From: Planomicrobium sp. CPCC 101110
GTDB lineage: Bacteria; Bacillota; Bacilli; Bacillales_A; Planococcaceae
Reading direction: 5' to 3'
Assembly (NCBI RefSeq): GCF_007859395.1
Contig: NZ_VOHD01000003.1
Location: forward strand, 789,028-853,027
DNA length: 64,000 nt
The position numbers were made by a program, and so were the translations under genes. The notes beneath the pieces were generated by a model. The model did not search any database. It saw only the letters and a list, made by a program, of their open reading frames with translations, and was not told the origin of the DNA. This document shows, piece after piece, positions 55,043-64,000 of the stretch; position 1 is the first letter of the stretch, and each line of letters starts with the position of its first letter.

Positions 55043-56011
55043 ATGAATTTATTTGTATGTTCCACGCCTTATCATATATTTGTAAGTATATGTTTGCTTA
55101 ATTCGAAAAATGAAAAAGGTATATTCTATTTAACTACACATGATAGTCTTTCTGAAAAAAACTTTAACAAGTATAAAGAAAAGCTTTTAGAACTAGAAAA
55201 TGTTGTAGAAGTATATATTAGAAAAAGAGACAAAATAAAGGAATGGATGCTGATAGAAGGAATAATAGACAAGTTTGAATATATTAAATTGAAAAAAGTA
55301 ATAAAAACAAGTACGGTATATATTTTTCCTTGGAATCCATATTCTTTATATACAATTACAAATTTTATATATACCAAATCGAAACAATTGCATCTAGTCG
55401 AAGATGGATCAAATCTCCACCAATATAAAAAGCCTAGAATTATTAAAATTATGGTAAAGAAATTTGTTTATGGAGTAAAAACAAATTTCTATAAAGACAA
55501 AAAATTAAAAAGTATACTAGTTCAATACCCTAGTAAATATCCGGATTTTCTTAAACCAAAACTCACTCTGTTAGATCTAAATAATCTTATGAATAAGTTA
55601 GACCAAGAATTAAAAAACAAAATATTAAATGTCTTTTTGTCAACTAGATCGACTAATGCTATAGCAAGTTTGAAAAATAAAAAAAATTCCATTATAGTAT
55701 TAAGCCAACCTTTATCAGAAGATGGATACTTAAGTGAAAAAGTGAAAATAGGCTTATATCAAGAAATAATTGATCGCTATAAAAACGAATACTCTATGAT
55801 TATAAAAAAGCACCCTAGAGAGAAAACAAATTATAATCTCGAAAATGTAATTGAATTAGATGGTGAATTTCCTAGTGAAATTTTTGCTTTATTGAATCTA
55901 AAATTCAATAAAGCAATCGGAATTTGCACAAGCGCAATCGACACAATAGAAGCTGATGAAAGAATAAATACTAATAGTGAATTTTTTAAAAGGGGAAATA
56001 TAAATGAGTAA
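55043..56011 (+). CDS. GT52-like sialyltransferase
   Basis: A 322-residue glycosyltransferase family 52-like protein. The start [16 protein letters not shown], the middle [27 protein letters not shown], the KKHPRE motif and the late [20 protein letters not shown] match the pattern of family 52 sialyltransferases (Lst type). It would add sialic acid from CMP-Neu5Ac to a growing glycan. It overlaps neuB by 8 bp and is followed by neuC and neuA, which supports the assignment. The ribosome site is GAGG before ATG 55043. Strongly AT-rich. Confidence 0.8.
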   Translation: MNLFVCSTPYHIFVSICLLNSKNEKGIFYLTTHDSLSEKNFNKYKEKLLELENVVEVYIRKRDKIKEWMLIEGIIDKFEYIKLKKVIKTSTVYIFPWNPYSLYTITNFIYTKSKQLHLVEDGSNLHQYKKPRIIKIMVKKFVYGVKTNFYKDKKLKSILVQYPSKYPDFLKPKLTLLDLNNLMNKLDQELKNKILNVFLSTRSTNAIASLKNKKNSIIVLSQPLSEDGYLSEKVKIGLYQEIIDRYKNEYSMIIKKHPREKTNYNLENVIELDGEFPSEIFALLNLKFNKAIGICTSAIDTIEADERINTNSEFFKRGNINE

Positions 56012-57050
56012 AGCATATATAGAAATTGCAGAACGAAAAATTGGCGAAGAATATAAGCCAGTAGTAATTGCTGAAATTGGAATAAACCATGAAGGCAACT
56101 TAGAGCTAGCAAAAAAAATGGTTGACGCTGCTTATGGAGCGGGGGCAGAAATTATTAAGCATCAAACCCATGTAGTGGAAGATGAAATGAGTAAAGATGC
56201 AAAAAGTGTAATTCCAGGAAATACCGATGTATCAATCTATGAAGTTATGGCTAGATGTGCTTTGGACGAAGAAGATGAAACAGCTTTAAAAAATTATGTA
56301 GAAGCCAAAGGAATGATTTTCTTAAGTACACCATTTTCAAGAGCAGCAGCTGAAAGGTTAGAAAGAATGGGTGTTTCTGCTTACAAGATTGGATCAGGAG
56401 AATGCAATAACTATCCTTTAATTGAACTTATAGCATCTTATGGAAAGCCAATGATTGTATCAACAGGAATGAACGATATTCAAAGTGTTCAAAAGACAGT
56501 TGATATATTAGAAAAATACAATGTTCAGTATTGTTTGTTACACTGCACAAACGTTTACCCTACTCCAGCGTCGCTAGTGAGATTAGGTGGAATGCAAGAA
56601 TTGCAATCTGCTTTTCCTAATGCAGTTATAGGATTATCAGATCATACGGTAAACAACAATGCATGTTTAGCTGCAACGGCTCTAGGTGCGTCTGTTTTAG
56701 AGCGGCATTTTACAGATTCAATGGATCGCCCGGGACCGGACATAGTTTGCTCAATGGATCCTAAAGCATTGTCAGAACTAATCAAAGGAAGTGCTGAGAT
56801 TGCAGAAATGAGAGGCGGAAAGAAAGAGGCCGCTGCTGAAGAAAAAGTAACTAGTGATTTTGCATTTTCAACTATCGTTGCAATCAAAGATATTAAAGCA
56901 GGAGACGTTTTAAGCGAAAAGAACATTTGGGCAAAGAGACCTGGAACGGGTGAAATTAAAGCAGAGCATTTTAACTCAATTATAGGTAAGAAAGTTTTGG
57001 TTGATATAGTAAATGATGAACATTTAAAATGGGCTGACATAGCAAAGTGA
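56004..57050 (+). CDS. neuB: N-acetylneuraminate synthase
   Basis: A 348-residue NeuB enzyme condensing ManNAc with phosphoenolpyruvate to Neu5Ac. The barrel domain has [18 protein letters not shown] (about 20-37), [37 protein letters not shown] and GLSDHT. The C-terminal SAF/antifreeze-like domain (about 285-348) contains [22 protein letters not shown]. Starts 8 bp inside the previous gene. Legionaminic or pseudaminic acid synthases are related, but the NeuC partner favours Neu5Ac. Confidence 0.93.
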   Translation: MSKAYIEIAERKIGEEYKPVVIAEIGINHEGNLELAKKMVDAAYGAGAEIIKHQTHVVEDEMSKDAKSVIPGNTDVSIYEVMARCALDEEDETALKNYVEAKGMIFLSTPFSRAAAERLERMGVSAYKIGSGECNNYPLIELIASYGKPMIVSTGMNDIQSVQKTVDILEKYNVQYCLLHCTNVYPTPASLVRLGGMQELQSAFPNAVIGLSDHTVNNNACLAATALGASVLERHFTDSMDRPGPDIVCSMDPKALSELIKGSAEIAEMRGGKKEAAAEEKVTSDFAFSTIVAIKDIKAGDVLSEKNIWAKRPGTGEIKAEHFNSIIGKKVLVDIVNDEHLKWADIAK

Positions 57051-57061
57051 GTGAAGTAGTT

Positions 57062-58198
57062 ATGAAAAAAGTATTGTTTCTAACAGGCACCCGTGCAGAT
57101 TATGGAAAAATAAAATCGCTTATGAAGCAAGTTGCGAAAAGCGAAGTTTTGGAACTTAATATCTTTGTAACCGGGATGCATATGCTATCTAAATACGGTT
57201 CTACATGGAAAGAGATAGAAAAAGATGGCTTTAAAAATACTTATCATTTTATAAATCAAAGTTACAATTCTACTATGGATATTGCTTTAAGTAATACAGT
57301 TTTAGGATTAAGCAATTATGTTCATGAGCATAAACCTGACTTGATAGTGATACATGGTGATAGATTAGAAGCACTTGCTGGTGCAATTGTGGGAGCTTTC
57401 AACAACATTAAAGTCGCTCATATAGAGGGTGGAGAAGTATCTGGAACAATTGACGAATCTATTAGACATGCTATTACAAAGTTTTCCCATATTCATTTTG
57501 TAAGTAATGAAGAAGCTAAAAATAGAGTAGTTCAATTAGGTGAAGATCAAGAAAGTATTTATGTAATAGGGTCTCCAGACATGGACATTATGGTGTCTGA
57601 TACCCTGCCAGATATTGAAAAGGTAAAAGAAAGATATGAAATACCATACGATGAATATGGTATTCTTATGTATCATCCTGTGACTACTCAGGTAGAAGAA
57701 CTTTCAAACAACTCAAAGGAAATTATTGATGCATTGATTGAGTCGAACAAAAACTATGTTGTGATTTACCCAAATAATGACTCTGGAAGTTCGATAATAT
57801 TGAAAGAATACGAAAGAATTATTAACAATGAACGTTTTAAAGTATTCCCTTCCATGAGATTTGAGTACTTTCTAACTTTATTAAAAAATAGCGACTTTAT
57901 AATAGGGAATTCAAGTGCAGGTATAAGGGAAACAGGTTTATATGGAATTCCTTCAATTGATTTAGGTACTAGACAGAAAGGCAGATACAGTATCGAAGAA
58001 GAAGGAAATATCGTGCATGTTAAGGAAGAAAAGAATCAAATATTAAATGCTATTCAACAACTTAACGGAATACAATATTTTCCGGTTAATTTTGGAGACG
58101 GCAGAAGCGATGAAAAATTCATAGAAATAATAGAAAAAATACTTGGGAGTAATATTGATATACAAAAAACATTTAGAGATGTTTATTATAAGGTGTGA
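57062..58198 (+). CDS. neuC: UDP-N-acetylglucosamine 2-epimerase (hydrolysing)
   Basis: A 378-residue NeuC enzyme that converts UDP-GlcNAc to ManNAc and UDP, the first step to sialic acid. Motifs: FLTGTRADYGKIKSL at the start, DLIVIHGDRLEALAGA, AHIEGGEVSGTIDESIRHAITK (in parts), VIGSPDMD, YPNNDSGS and GNSSAGIRE. ATG 57062 is chosen as the usual family start; GTG 57047 would add five residues and overlap neuB by 4 bp, so both are plausible. Part of the neuB-neuC-neuA chain. Confidence 0.93.
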   Translation: MKKVLFLTGTRADYGKIKSLMKQVAKSEVLELNIFVTGMHMLSKYGSTWKEIEKDGFKNTYHFINQSYNSTMDIALSNTVLGLSNYVHEHKPDLIVIHGDRLEALAGAIVGAFNNIKVAHIEGGEVSGTIDESIRHAITKFSHIHFVSNEEAKNRVVQLGEDQESIYVIGSPDMDIMVSDTLPDIEKVKERYEIPYDEYGILMYHPVTTQVEELSNNSKEIIDALIESNKNYVVIYPNNDSGSSIILKEYERIINNERFKVFPSMRFEYFLTLLKNSDFIIGNSSAGIRETGLYGIPSIDLGTRQKGRYSIEEEGNIVHVKEEKNQILNAIQQLNGIQYFPVNFGDGRSDEKFIEIIEKILGSNIDIQKTFRDVYYKV

Positions 58199-58908
58199 TG
58201 ATTTTGTATCAAAACAAAAAATTATTAGCAATTATTCCTGCGCGCGGTGGAAGTAAAGGAATCCCAAATAAAAATATTATTCAAGTTGTAGGGAAACCCT
58301 TGATAAAATATTCCATAGATGAGGCGTTAAAATCAAAATATCTTGATGCTATTGTTGTATCTACAGAAGATGAAGCTATAAAAAAAGTAGCATTAGAGTG
58401 CGGAGCAGAAGTACCCTTTCTACGACCTATAGAGTTAGCAGCAGATACTTCTAGAACGATAGATGCCCTTATCTATACTTTGAGAAAACTAGAAAAAGAA
58501 GGAAGAAAATATGACTATATAGTCTTATTACAACCTACTCAACCTTTAAGAAAAAGTTGGCATATAGATGAAGCTATTGAGAAGATAGTCGAGGTAGATG
58601 CCGACAGTCTTGTAAGTGTTTCAGAAGTTAATGAACATCCCATATTAATGAGAACTATCGATGAAAAGAATAGAGCAAACAATCTATTAGAAATAAAGAG
58701 CACTGTTAGAAGGCAAGATTTTTCGAAAATTTATAAGGTTAATGGATCTGTATATATAAATAAAATCAATGAAAATTTCAATTATGATACTAGCTTAAAT
58801 GATAATAGCCTAGCTTATATAATGGCAAGAGAGTTTGATGTGGATATAGATGAAATATTTGACTTGGAAATTTTTAAGCTACGATTAGAAAACAATTCTC
58901 CAAGTTAG
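58198..58908 (+). CDS. neuA: CMP-N-acetylneuraminic acid synthetase
   Basis: A 236-residue CMP-sialic acid synthetase. The P-loop-like start is AIIPARGGSKGIPNKN, followed by VSTEDEAIKKVA, LLQPTQPLR and the C-terminal YKVNGSVYI region. It activates Neu5Ac with CTP for the sialyltransferase. ATG 58198 shares one base with the neuC stop (TGATG), with AAGGTG upstream. It is typical of short bacterial NeuA enzymes without an esterase tail. Confidence 0.92.
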   Translation: MILYQNKKLLAIIPARGGSKGIPNKNIIQVVGKPLIKYSIDEALKSKYLDAIVVSTEDEAIKKVALECGAEVPFLRPIELAADTSRTIDALIYTLRKLEKEGRKYDYIVLLQPTQPLRKSWHIDEAIEKIVEVDADSLVSVSEVNEHPILMRTIDEKNRANNLLEIKSTVRRQDFSKIYKVNGSVYINKINENFNYDTSLNDNSLAYIMAREFDVDIDEIFDLEIFKLRLENNSPS

Positions 58909-58930
58909 GATATAAAAAGGAAGTAACAGT

Positions 58931-60160
58931 TTGATAAATATATTAAAAGCTAAAAATATAAACAGAAGTGATTTTAAAGCAAAGTTAGTAGAATCATTTT
59001 TTGGAAAAGTTTCGTTCATATTATTTACTATGGTTTTTTCATTAGTTTGTACCCGTTTATACGGAGCAGAATTATTTGGTCAATACACTTATGCTTTCTC
59101 AATTATTACTCTACTGATGATATTTGCAAAAGCAGGATTTGATAACAGTTTAGTATATTACATTCCAAAAAGCGGAAACAAATATATTAGCTTTAGCTTT
59201 TTAGTTAATGCTGCAGTTTCTTTTATTCTCGTATTAATATCTATGTTTTTTATTTGGGATCATTTTGTTAGAGTAATGTTGCCTTTAATTTGGTTAGTAT
59301 CTGTAGAGCAAATATTTTTCGGAATTTATAGAGCAAATGGCAATTTAAAAAAGTATTACTATATTAATGGTTTTCTTTCATTAGTAATAAGAATACTCAT
59401 AATAATTTCATTCTATTTCATATTTGGAAAAAATTTCGTTGGTATTGTAGTTGGTGTATATTTTTCATACTTATTGTCTAATTTTCTTTACTTTTTACAA
59501 AATAGACATATTTTTGGAAAAGTAGCTTATGATAAACAGTACTTATCGTATTCTTTATCCTTAGTACTTGCAGCAGTTATGGGCGTGGCGATGGATAGAG
59601 TAGATATAATTATGCTAGGGAATATGACCAACATGGAAAATGTGGGTATCTATCAAATAGCAATACAAGTAGCAAATATACTTTTCATGGTTTTAGTTAT
59701 ATTTGATACAGTATTTGGTCCTCAAATATCAAATCTCTTCCATACCAACAAATTAGAAGAATTAAGAAATTTATATGTAAAGTCTACTCGTATATTAGGT
59801 CTGATATCTTTAATTTTTTTTACAACTCTATTATTAGGAAGTCCAATTGCTCTTTCTCTATTTGGGCCAGAATTTATTGAAGGTAAAAGTGCATTAATTA
59901 TGCGATCTTTTGGTCAATTTATCAATGTTGCAGTAGGGAGTGTTTGGCTAATGTTAGCTATGACTGGAAGACCAAAATTCCATATATATGCTAACTTAAC
60001 CGCATTTTCAATAAATATAATTTTAAACTATATGCTGATACCGAAATATGGAGTTGATGGTGCTGCTTTTTCGACAATGCTGTCAATGGTTCTTGTAAAT
60101 CTCATAGGCTATGTAATGGTATCGAAAGTTTTTAAGCTGAAAGTATATAAATATTTCTAG
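58931..60160 (+). CDS. Polysaccharide flippase (Wzx/RfbX-like)
   Basis: A 409-residue member of the polysaccharide transport (MOP) family with about twelve membrane helices. Typical parts are TRLYGAELFGQYTYAFSI near residue 42, a central MDRVDIIMLGNMTNMENVGIYQIA (in parts) and NYMLIPKYGVDGAAFST near the C-terminus. It would move lipid-linked repeat units outward for the Wzy-like polymerase. TTG 58931 follows AAAAGGAAG. It lies 22 nt after neuA. Confidence 0.9.
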   Translation: MINILKAKNINRSDFKAKLVESFFGKVSFILFTMVFSLVCTRLYGAELFGQYTYAFSIITLLMIFAKAGFDNSLVYYIPKSGNKYISFSFLVNAAVSFILVLISMFFIWDHFVRVMLPLIWLVSVEQIFFGIYRANGNLKKYYYINGFLSLVIRILIIISFYFIFGKNFVGIVVGVYFSYLLSNFLYFLQNRHIFGKVAYDKQYLSYSLSLVLAAVMGVAMDRVDIIMLGNMTNMENVGIYQIAIQVANILFMVLVIFDTVFGPQISNLFHTNKLEELRNLYVKSTRILGLISLIFFTTLLLGSPIALSLFGPEFIEGKSALIMRSFGQFINVAVGSVWLMLAMTGRPKFHIYANLTAFSINIILNYMLIPKYGVDGAAFSTMLSMVLVNLIGYVMVSKVFKLKVYKYF

Positions 60161-60308
60161 AAAATTTATTAGTATAGTATTTCGCGTATTCCGATATTAA
60201 TAACTGATAGTAATTATATTTATAAGCATTTACAAATTAGTGTGGAAAGTAGAAAATATTTATTTTGATATTAATGGTTTGTTAAAAGACGAAAAGAGGA
60301 GATAAAAG

Positions 60309-61319
60309 ATGACTATCTTAGTAACCGGCGGTGCTGGATATATCGGTAGCCACACAGTACTTTACCTAACAGAGCAGGGAGAAAAAGTAATTGTACTTGA
60401 CGATTTTTCTACTGGCCATAAAAAAGCGATTGAAGGAACTGTGTGCTACGAAGGGAAAATACATAACTCTGAATTACTAGATAAGATATTCATTGAGAAC
60501 TCTATTGATTCTGTTATTCATTTTGCAGCAAGTTCTTTAGTAGGTGAAAGTGTTACCAATCCTTTAAAGTACTATGAAAATAATGTAATGGGAACTTTTA
60601 ACTTAGTTAAAAAGATGGCCGAATACAATGTGAAAAATATTGTTTTTTCTTCTACAGCAGCTACGTATGGTGAACCGAAATCAATTCCTATAAAAGAAGA
60701 AGATGCTACAGTCCCTACTAATCCATATGGTGAAACAAAACTAGCAATTGAGAAACTATTGAAGTGGAGTGATGAAGCATATGGTTTAAAATCCATCGCC
60801 CTTCGCTATTTTAATGCTGCCGGTGCTGATCCAGAAGGAAGAATAGGAGAAGATCATAATCCAGAATCTCATTTGATTCCCATTGTTTTACAAGTGGCTT
60901 TAAGAAAACGTAATTCTTTAAAAATATTTGGGGATGATTACTCTACTGAAGATGGGACTTGCATACGAGATTATATACATGTTTTAGACTTAGCGCAAGC
61001 TCATTACTTGGCAGTAAAAAAACTTCGAGAAGAAAAGAAAAGCGCTATTTATAATTTAGGAAATGGTACTGGATTTTCAGTAAAACAAGTAGTTGATGCA
61101 TGTGAAAAAGTAACAGGCCGTTCAATACCTACAGAAATTGCACCGAGAAGAGCAGGAGATCCAGCAATACTCATCGCTTCTTCTCAAAAAGCGCAAATTA
61201 ATTTACAATGGAAACCTCAATACTCTGATTTAGAGTCGATGGTTAAACATGCTTGGAATTGGCATCAAAATAATGTGAACGGATATAATGAAACCTTTGT
61301 TTATAATTCAAAGGTATAG
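60309..61319 (+). CDS. galE: UDP-glucose 4-epimerase
   Basis: A 336-residue short-chain dehydrogenase-type epimerase interconverting UDP-glucose and UDP-galactose. NAD motif VTGGAGYIGSHT (5-16); SSTAATYGEP near 120; catalytic YGETK near 147-151; RYFNAAGADPEGRIGEDH near 178. Supplies UDP-galactose to Glf. Ribosome site AGAGGAG before ATG 60309. A 148-bp gap precedes it. Confidence 0.95.
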   Translation: MTILVTGGAGYIGSHTVLYLTEQGEKVIVLDDFSTGHKKAIEGTVCYEGKIHNSELLDKIFIENSIDSVIHFAASSLVGESVTNPLKYYENNVMGTFNLVKKMAEYNVKNIVFSSTAATYGEPKSIPIKEEDATVPTNPYGETKLAIEKLLKWSDEAYGLKSIALRYFNAAGADPEGRIGEDHNPESHLIPIVLQVALRKRNSLKIFGDDYSTEDGTCIRDYIHVLDLAQAHYLAVKKLREEKKSAIYNLGNGTGFSVKQVVDACEKVTGRSIPTEIAPRRAGDPAILIASSQKAQINLQWKPQYSDLESMVKHAWNWHQNNVNGYNETFVYNSKV

Positions 61320-61354
61320 AATCTTTAGTAAAGATTTGGATTGAGGTTTAAGGA

Positions 61355-62274
61355 ATGGAAGAAAAAAGTTTTACTAAAAAAGGAAAACCTAAACACCTTT
61401 GGAGTAAAATTAGCTTAGCTGTAGTATTACTAATTTTTATTGGAGTAGGAGCTTATACATTCTCGATTTATACTCATACAAAACAAACGATAAATGAAGA
61501 GATGCAGAGGAATTAAAGGAAAAGATCGGTAGAAAACGCCATTAAATATGTTATTATTGAATGTTGATTAGCGCCCAGGAAACAGTGGACACTCAGATGT
61601 TCTAATGGTAGTATCCATTAACCCTGCTGATGACAAAATACAAATTATTAGTATTCCTCGAGATACACGGACGCTTATTGTTGGAAAAGGAAATGAAGGT
61701 AAGATTAACCATGCTTATGCTTTTGGCGGAACCGATATGTCGATAGTTACTGTAGAAAACCTTCTTGATATCGATTTAGATTATTACATTGAAGTGAATA
61801 TGGAAGGTCTATCTGATATGGTTGATGCTTTGCGAAATTACGGTCAATAATGAACTGGATTGGTATGACGAAGGATATTATAAAAAGAATTCTCATAATA
61901 AACAGGGGAAAATTGCGCTAGATGGTTCGAAATCTATGGGCTATGTCCGGATGCACCATCTAGATCCCGATGGTGATTTTGGACGGACAAAGCGTCAACG
62001 ACAGATTATTGAAGCAATTCTAACAAAGAGTGCAAGTGTAAAATCTGTCAGTAAAACAAATGAGATGCTTGCAGTGCTAGGGGCGAGCATGTCAACAAAT
62101 ACGGATTTTAATGATATGAAAAATCTTTTAATTAACCATGCAGATGTACGAAAAAATGTAACCAGTTATAGGATAAAAGGTGATGGCAACATGTTAAATA
62201 GCATCTATTATTTAATTATATCTAAAGAGGAAATTTCGAAAGTTCATGAAATGATAAGTGATATAAAATTTTAA
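61355..62274 (+). pseudogene. Broken LytR-CpsA-Psr (LCP) gene
   Basis: An LCP gene with at least three lesions. Frame 1 (61355-61516) has a ribosome site (AAGGA), a Lys-rich tail and a membrane helix (LAVVLLIFIGVGAYTF), then a stop. A frame change leads to the LCP core starting near 61539 (PLNMLLLNVD), where an in-frame TAG at 61569 interrupts the expected GVDxRPGxSGRSD motif. The core runs on (SIPRDTRTLIVG, KINHAYAFGG) to a second frameshift near 61833 (VDALR / ITVNNELDW), after which the third piece (61822-62274) ends with MGYVRMHHLDPDGDFGRTKRQ. It resembles the intact LCP protein at 45578, so it is probably a decayed capsule-ligase paralogue. Confidence 0.88.
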
Positions 62275-62287
62275 TAAAAGCTTTATC

Positions 62288-62325
62288 AAAGCTCCACTTT
62301 CTAATTTATAGAGAGTGGAGCTTTT
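62288..62325 (+). terminator. Terminator at the end of the capsule locus
   Basis: Stem AAAGCTCCACTTTC (62288-62301) with GAGAGTGGAGCTTT (62311-62324), one wobble pair, and a T-run. Confidence 0.85.
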
Positions 62326-62485
62326 ACTATTAAGTTACAGATTATTAATTCGAATCTAGGTCAAATGTTGTGATTAATAAAAATATGCTAAGTATATATA
62401 ACTCTATTGAGTTTTAAATGTTTATAAGAAAATAAAAACAGGTAAGATAAAAAAAACAAAAGATACATAAATAAGAGGTGTTCTT

Positions 62486-62629
62486 ATGTGGATAATTTTA
62501 TCAATAATAAGTGTAATTCTTTTAACAGTAGTTTTTTCATTAGTTAGCACAAGTTCTCACGCAGAAGTGATAAGCGAAAGACAGCGAGAAGAATTGAGAT
62601 CTAAAAAATATGATAAAGGTCTAAATTGA
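62486..62629 (+). CDS. 47-residue single-span membrane peptide
   Basis: A short ORF with ribosome site AAGAGGTG 6 nt before ATG 62486. The product begins MWIILSIISVILLTVVFSLV, a clean hydrophobic helix, and ends with a charged tail (SERQREELRSKKYDKGLN). It could be a small membrane protein or a signal-anchor remnant. No family is recognised. Independent of the capsule operon because of the terminator at 62288. Confidence 0.55.
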   Translation: MWIILSIISVILLTVVFSLVSTSSHAEVISERQREELRSKKYDKGLN

Positions 62630-63188
62630 CTAAATAGAAACCTAAATTTTGAAAAAAATCTCTAGTTTAATAGAATATTTTTTGAGTTTGGTAATATTAT
62701 CTCAGCTTAATGCTTAGATAGAAACTATATGTTTCTACCATGCAATGACATAGTATCTACTAAATGAAATGGTACCTTTATATGATTAATGTATATACCC
62801 AATGGTGTGACATTTTTTATAAGAGGTATTTTTTATATTCTTTAATATTTTTTAGCATTATGAGTTTAAAGAGCAAAATTTCTATCTATAAATATTGTTT
62901 TAGTTAAGGACAATTTAAGACTGCTTGCGGCGGAGGTAGTTGTACAGGCTGAAAAAAAGGAACTGAGAAAACTTTTAGAAAAAAGATAACTCATAATGGA
63001 ATTGAAAAGATTTTAATTTCTTATAATATTAAGGAATTTTAGGCAAGAAATTAATTCATTTTTGTTAGGTTTAACTAATAATATAAATTTGTTTATCTAG
63101 CCTTTTATAAAATACAGAAGATAAATTATATCTTTAATTTTTTTGAAGAAAATAATGATTATATAAAACTGATTGGGGGAATAGATTT
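62630..63188. other. AT-rich intergenic region with a possible gene remnant
   Basis: A 559-bp region with no intact gene. At 62906-62989 a short GC-richer piece reads in one frame as KDNLRLLAAEVVVQAE..., ending ELRKLLEKR-stop, and looks like the tail of a lost gene; it has no start codon or ribosome site. The rest is AT-rich and shows nothing else. GGGGGA near 63175 is the ribosome site for the next gene. Confidence 0.4.
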
Positions 63189-64000
63189 ATGATTAAATTA
63201 GCTAAAATTTATATTATATTGATAGTTTTATCAATCAGTGCTATAGAAACAAATGTAGACTTTACTCAAAAATCATTTGCTGCTACATCAACTAATGTTA
63301 AAAAAAAGTCTGATGAGTATATAATATATTCTTTTTTTAAGAATAATTCGGACACGAATACTGGAATATATGTATCGACTGATGGAGAAAGAATCAATAA
63401 GATTAATAAAAAAAAATTAAATCTTGCTAATTTACGTGATCCGTCAATTACTTTTTTCGGAGGATGGTTTTTAATTGCTTATACAGGATATAATCCGCAA
63501 GATTTTAAAATTTCAAAGTCAAAAGATTTAATTAATTGGACTACAGAAGAAATTGACTTAAATTTATATCAATCTGATTACAATAAGATATGGGCTCCAG
63601 AATTTTTTGTAGACGGCAATAAACTTTATGTTTTGCTTTCTAATCGCGAAGGTGCTGATATTAAAGATATTAAAGGAAAAAGCATACCAAAGTTTAAACC
63701 ATATATTACGGAATGTCTCGATATTAAGAGTTTAAAGTTTTCAACACCAAAACCTTTAAAATTAGACAACGGTAATAAAATTGATCCAAGTATGATTAAA
63801 CATAAAGGCGAATACTATATGTTCATTAAAAATGAATATGATAAAAAAATAGAATTATGGAAAAGTAATAGAATAACAGGAAAGTATAAAAAAATTAGCA
63901 ATAGTATTGAACCATTATCTAACACAGAAGGTATTTCGATTATTAAATATAATAAAAAATTTTATTTATATGGTGATAGCTTTGAAAATGACGCAGGAGT
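63189..64000 (+). CDS. Secreted GH43-like five-bladed propeller protein (3' end outside the window)
   Basis: An open frame of at least 270 codons that runs off the window end. ATG 63189 follows GGGGGAATAG. Signal peptide about 1-32 (IYIILIVLSISAI..., cut near FAA). The blade motifs LRDPSITFFGGWFLIAYTG, SKDLINWTT, KIWAPEFFVDGNKLYVLLSN (in parts), KIDPSMIKHKGEYYMFIKN and EGISIIKYNKKFYLY match glycoside hydrolase family 43 / arabinanase-like propellers. Expected role: hydrolysis of an arabinan-, xylan- or furanoside-containing glycan. Whether the catalytic Asp/Glu set is complete cannot be judged without the end. Very AT-rich. Confidence 0.7.
   Translation, partial: MIKLAKIYIILIVLSISAIETNVDFTQKSFAATSTNVKKKSDEYIIYSFFKNNSDTNTGIYVSTDGERINKINKKKLNLANLRDPSITFFGGWFLIAYTGYNPQDFKISKSKDLINWTTEEIDLNLYQSDYNKIWAPEFFVDGNKLYVLLSNREGADIKDIKGKSIPKFKPYITECLDIKSLKFSTPKPLKLDNGNKIDPSMIKHKGEYYMFIKNEYDKKIELWKSNRITGKYKKISNSIEPLSNTEGISIIKYNKKFYLYGDSFENDAG

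Noticed and set aside
62906..62989. Short GC-richer frame ending ELRKLLEKR-stop
   Set aside because: Possibly the tail of a lost gene, but too short and startless to call as a feature of its own.

Overview
The window looks like the chromosome of a Gram-positive, low-to-mid GC Bacillales bacterium, most probably Planococcaceae (Planococcus-like). This is inferred from GGAGG-type ribosome binding sites with many GTG/TTG starts, a ribitol-type wall teichoic acid gene set, Atl-like autolysins with GW modules, subtilases, LytR-CpsA-Psr proteins and Bacillus-type YwqCDE genes. No rRNA, tRNA, CRISPR array, integrase or intact insertion sequence was seen.

Layout. (1) 177-3924: dipeptide catabolism: L-Ala-D/L-Glu epimerase, M20 amidohydrolase, a 33-codon leader ORF and a sodium:alanine-type symporter. 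(2) 4015-4500: VanZ-like protein, probably on a leaderless transcript. (3) 4989-8669: large secreted subtilase. (4) 8881-15588: wall teichoic acid genes tarI, tarJ, two CDP-polyol phosphotransferases, and the tagG/tagH exporter. (5) 15957-23336: two secreted murein hydrolases, a GW-repeat glucosaminidase and an amidase with GW repeats, together equivalent to a split staphylococcal Atl. (6) 23549-31184: secreted unknown protein, membrane-anchored trypsin-like protease, two NlpC/P60 endopeptidases with WalR-like boxes, acyltransferase. (7) 31321-45032: two tandem subtilases (the second lacks the catalytic Ser), a 5'-nucleotidase/cyclic phosphodiesterase, a fourth subtilase and a zinc-ribbon trypsin-like protease. 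(8) 45578-62274: capsule/exopolysaccharide locus: LCP and SGNH-like genes on the minus strand, then ywqC/D/E-like regulators, galU, a priming glycosyltransferase, glf, a DUF4422 protein, a Wzy-like polymerase, a GT52 sialyltransferase, neuB, neuC, neuA, a flippase, galE and a broken LCP gene. (9) 62486-64000: a 47-codon membrane peptide and a secreted GH43-like propeller protein cut by the window end.

How it works together. Almost everything acts at the cell envelope. The teichoic acid genes make and export a ribitol-phosphate polymer. The GW-module autolysins next door would be expected to bind such polymers. The NlpC/P60 genes carry the WalRK-type signature of cell-wall homeostasis. Subtilases and trypsin-like proteases supply extracellular proteolysis. 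The AT-rich capsule genes encode a polymer predicted to contain sialic acid and galactofuranose.

The most unusual features are intergenic arrays with a strict 21-bp period in two sequence families (CATGAA-type and GTTGGAACTC-type) at six loci, two of them organised around a hairpin. Next are the tandem active/pseudo-protease pair and the split Atl system beside the tar genes.
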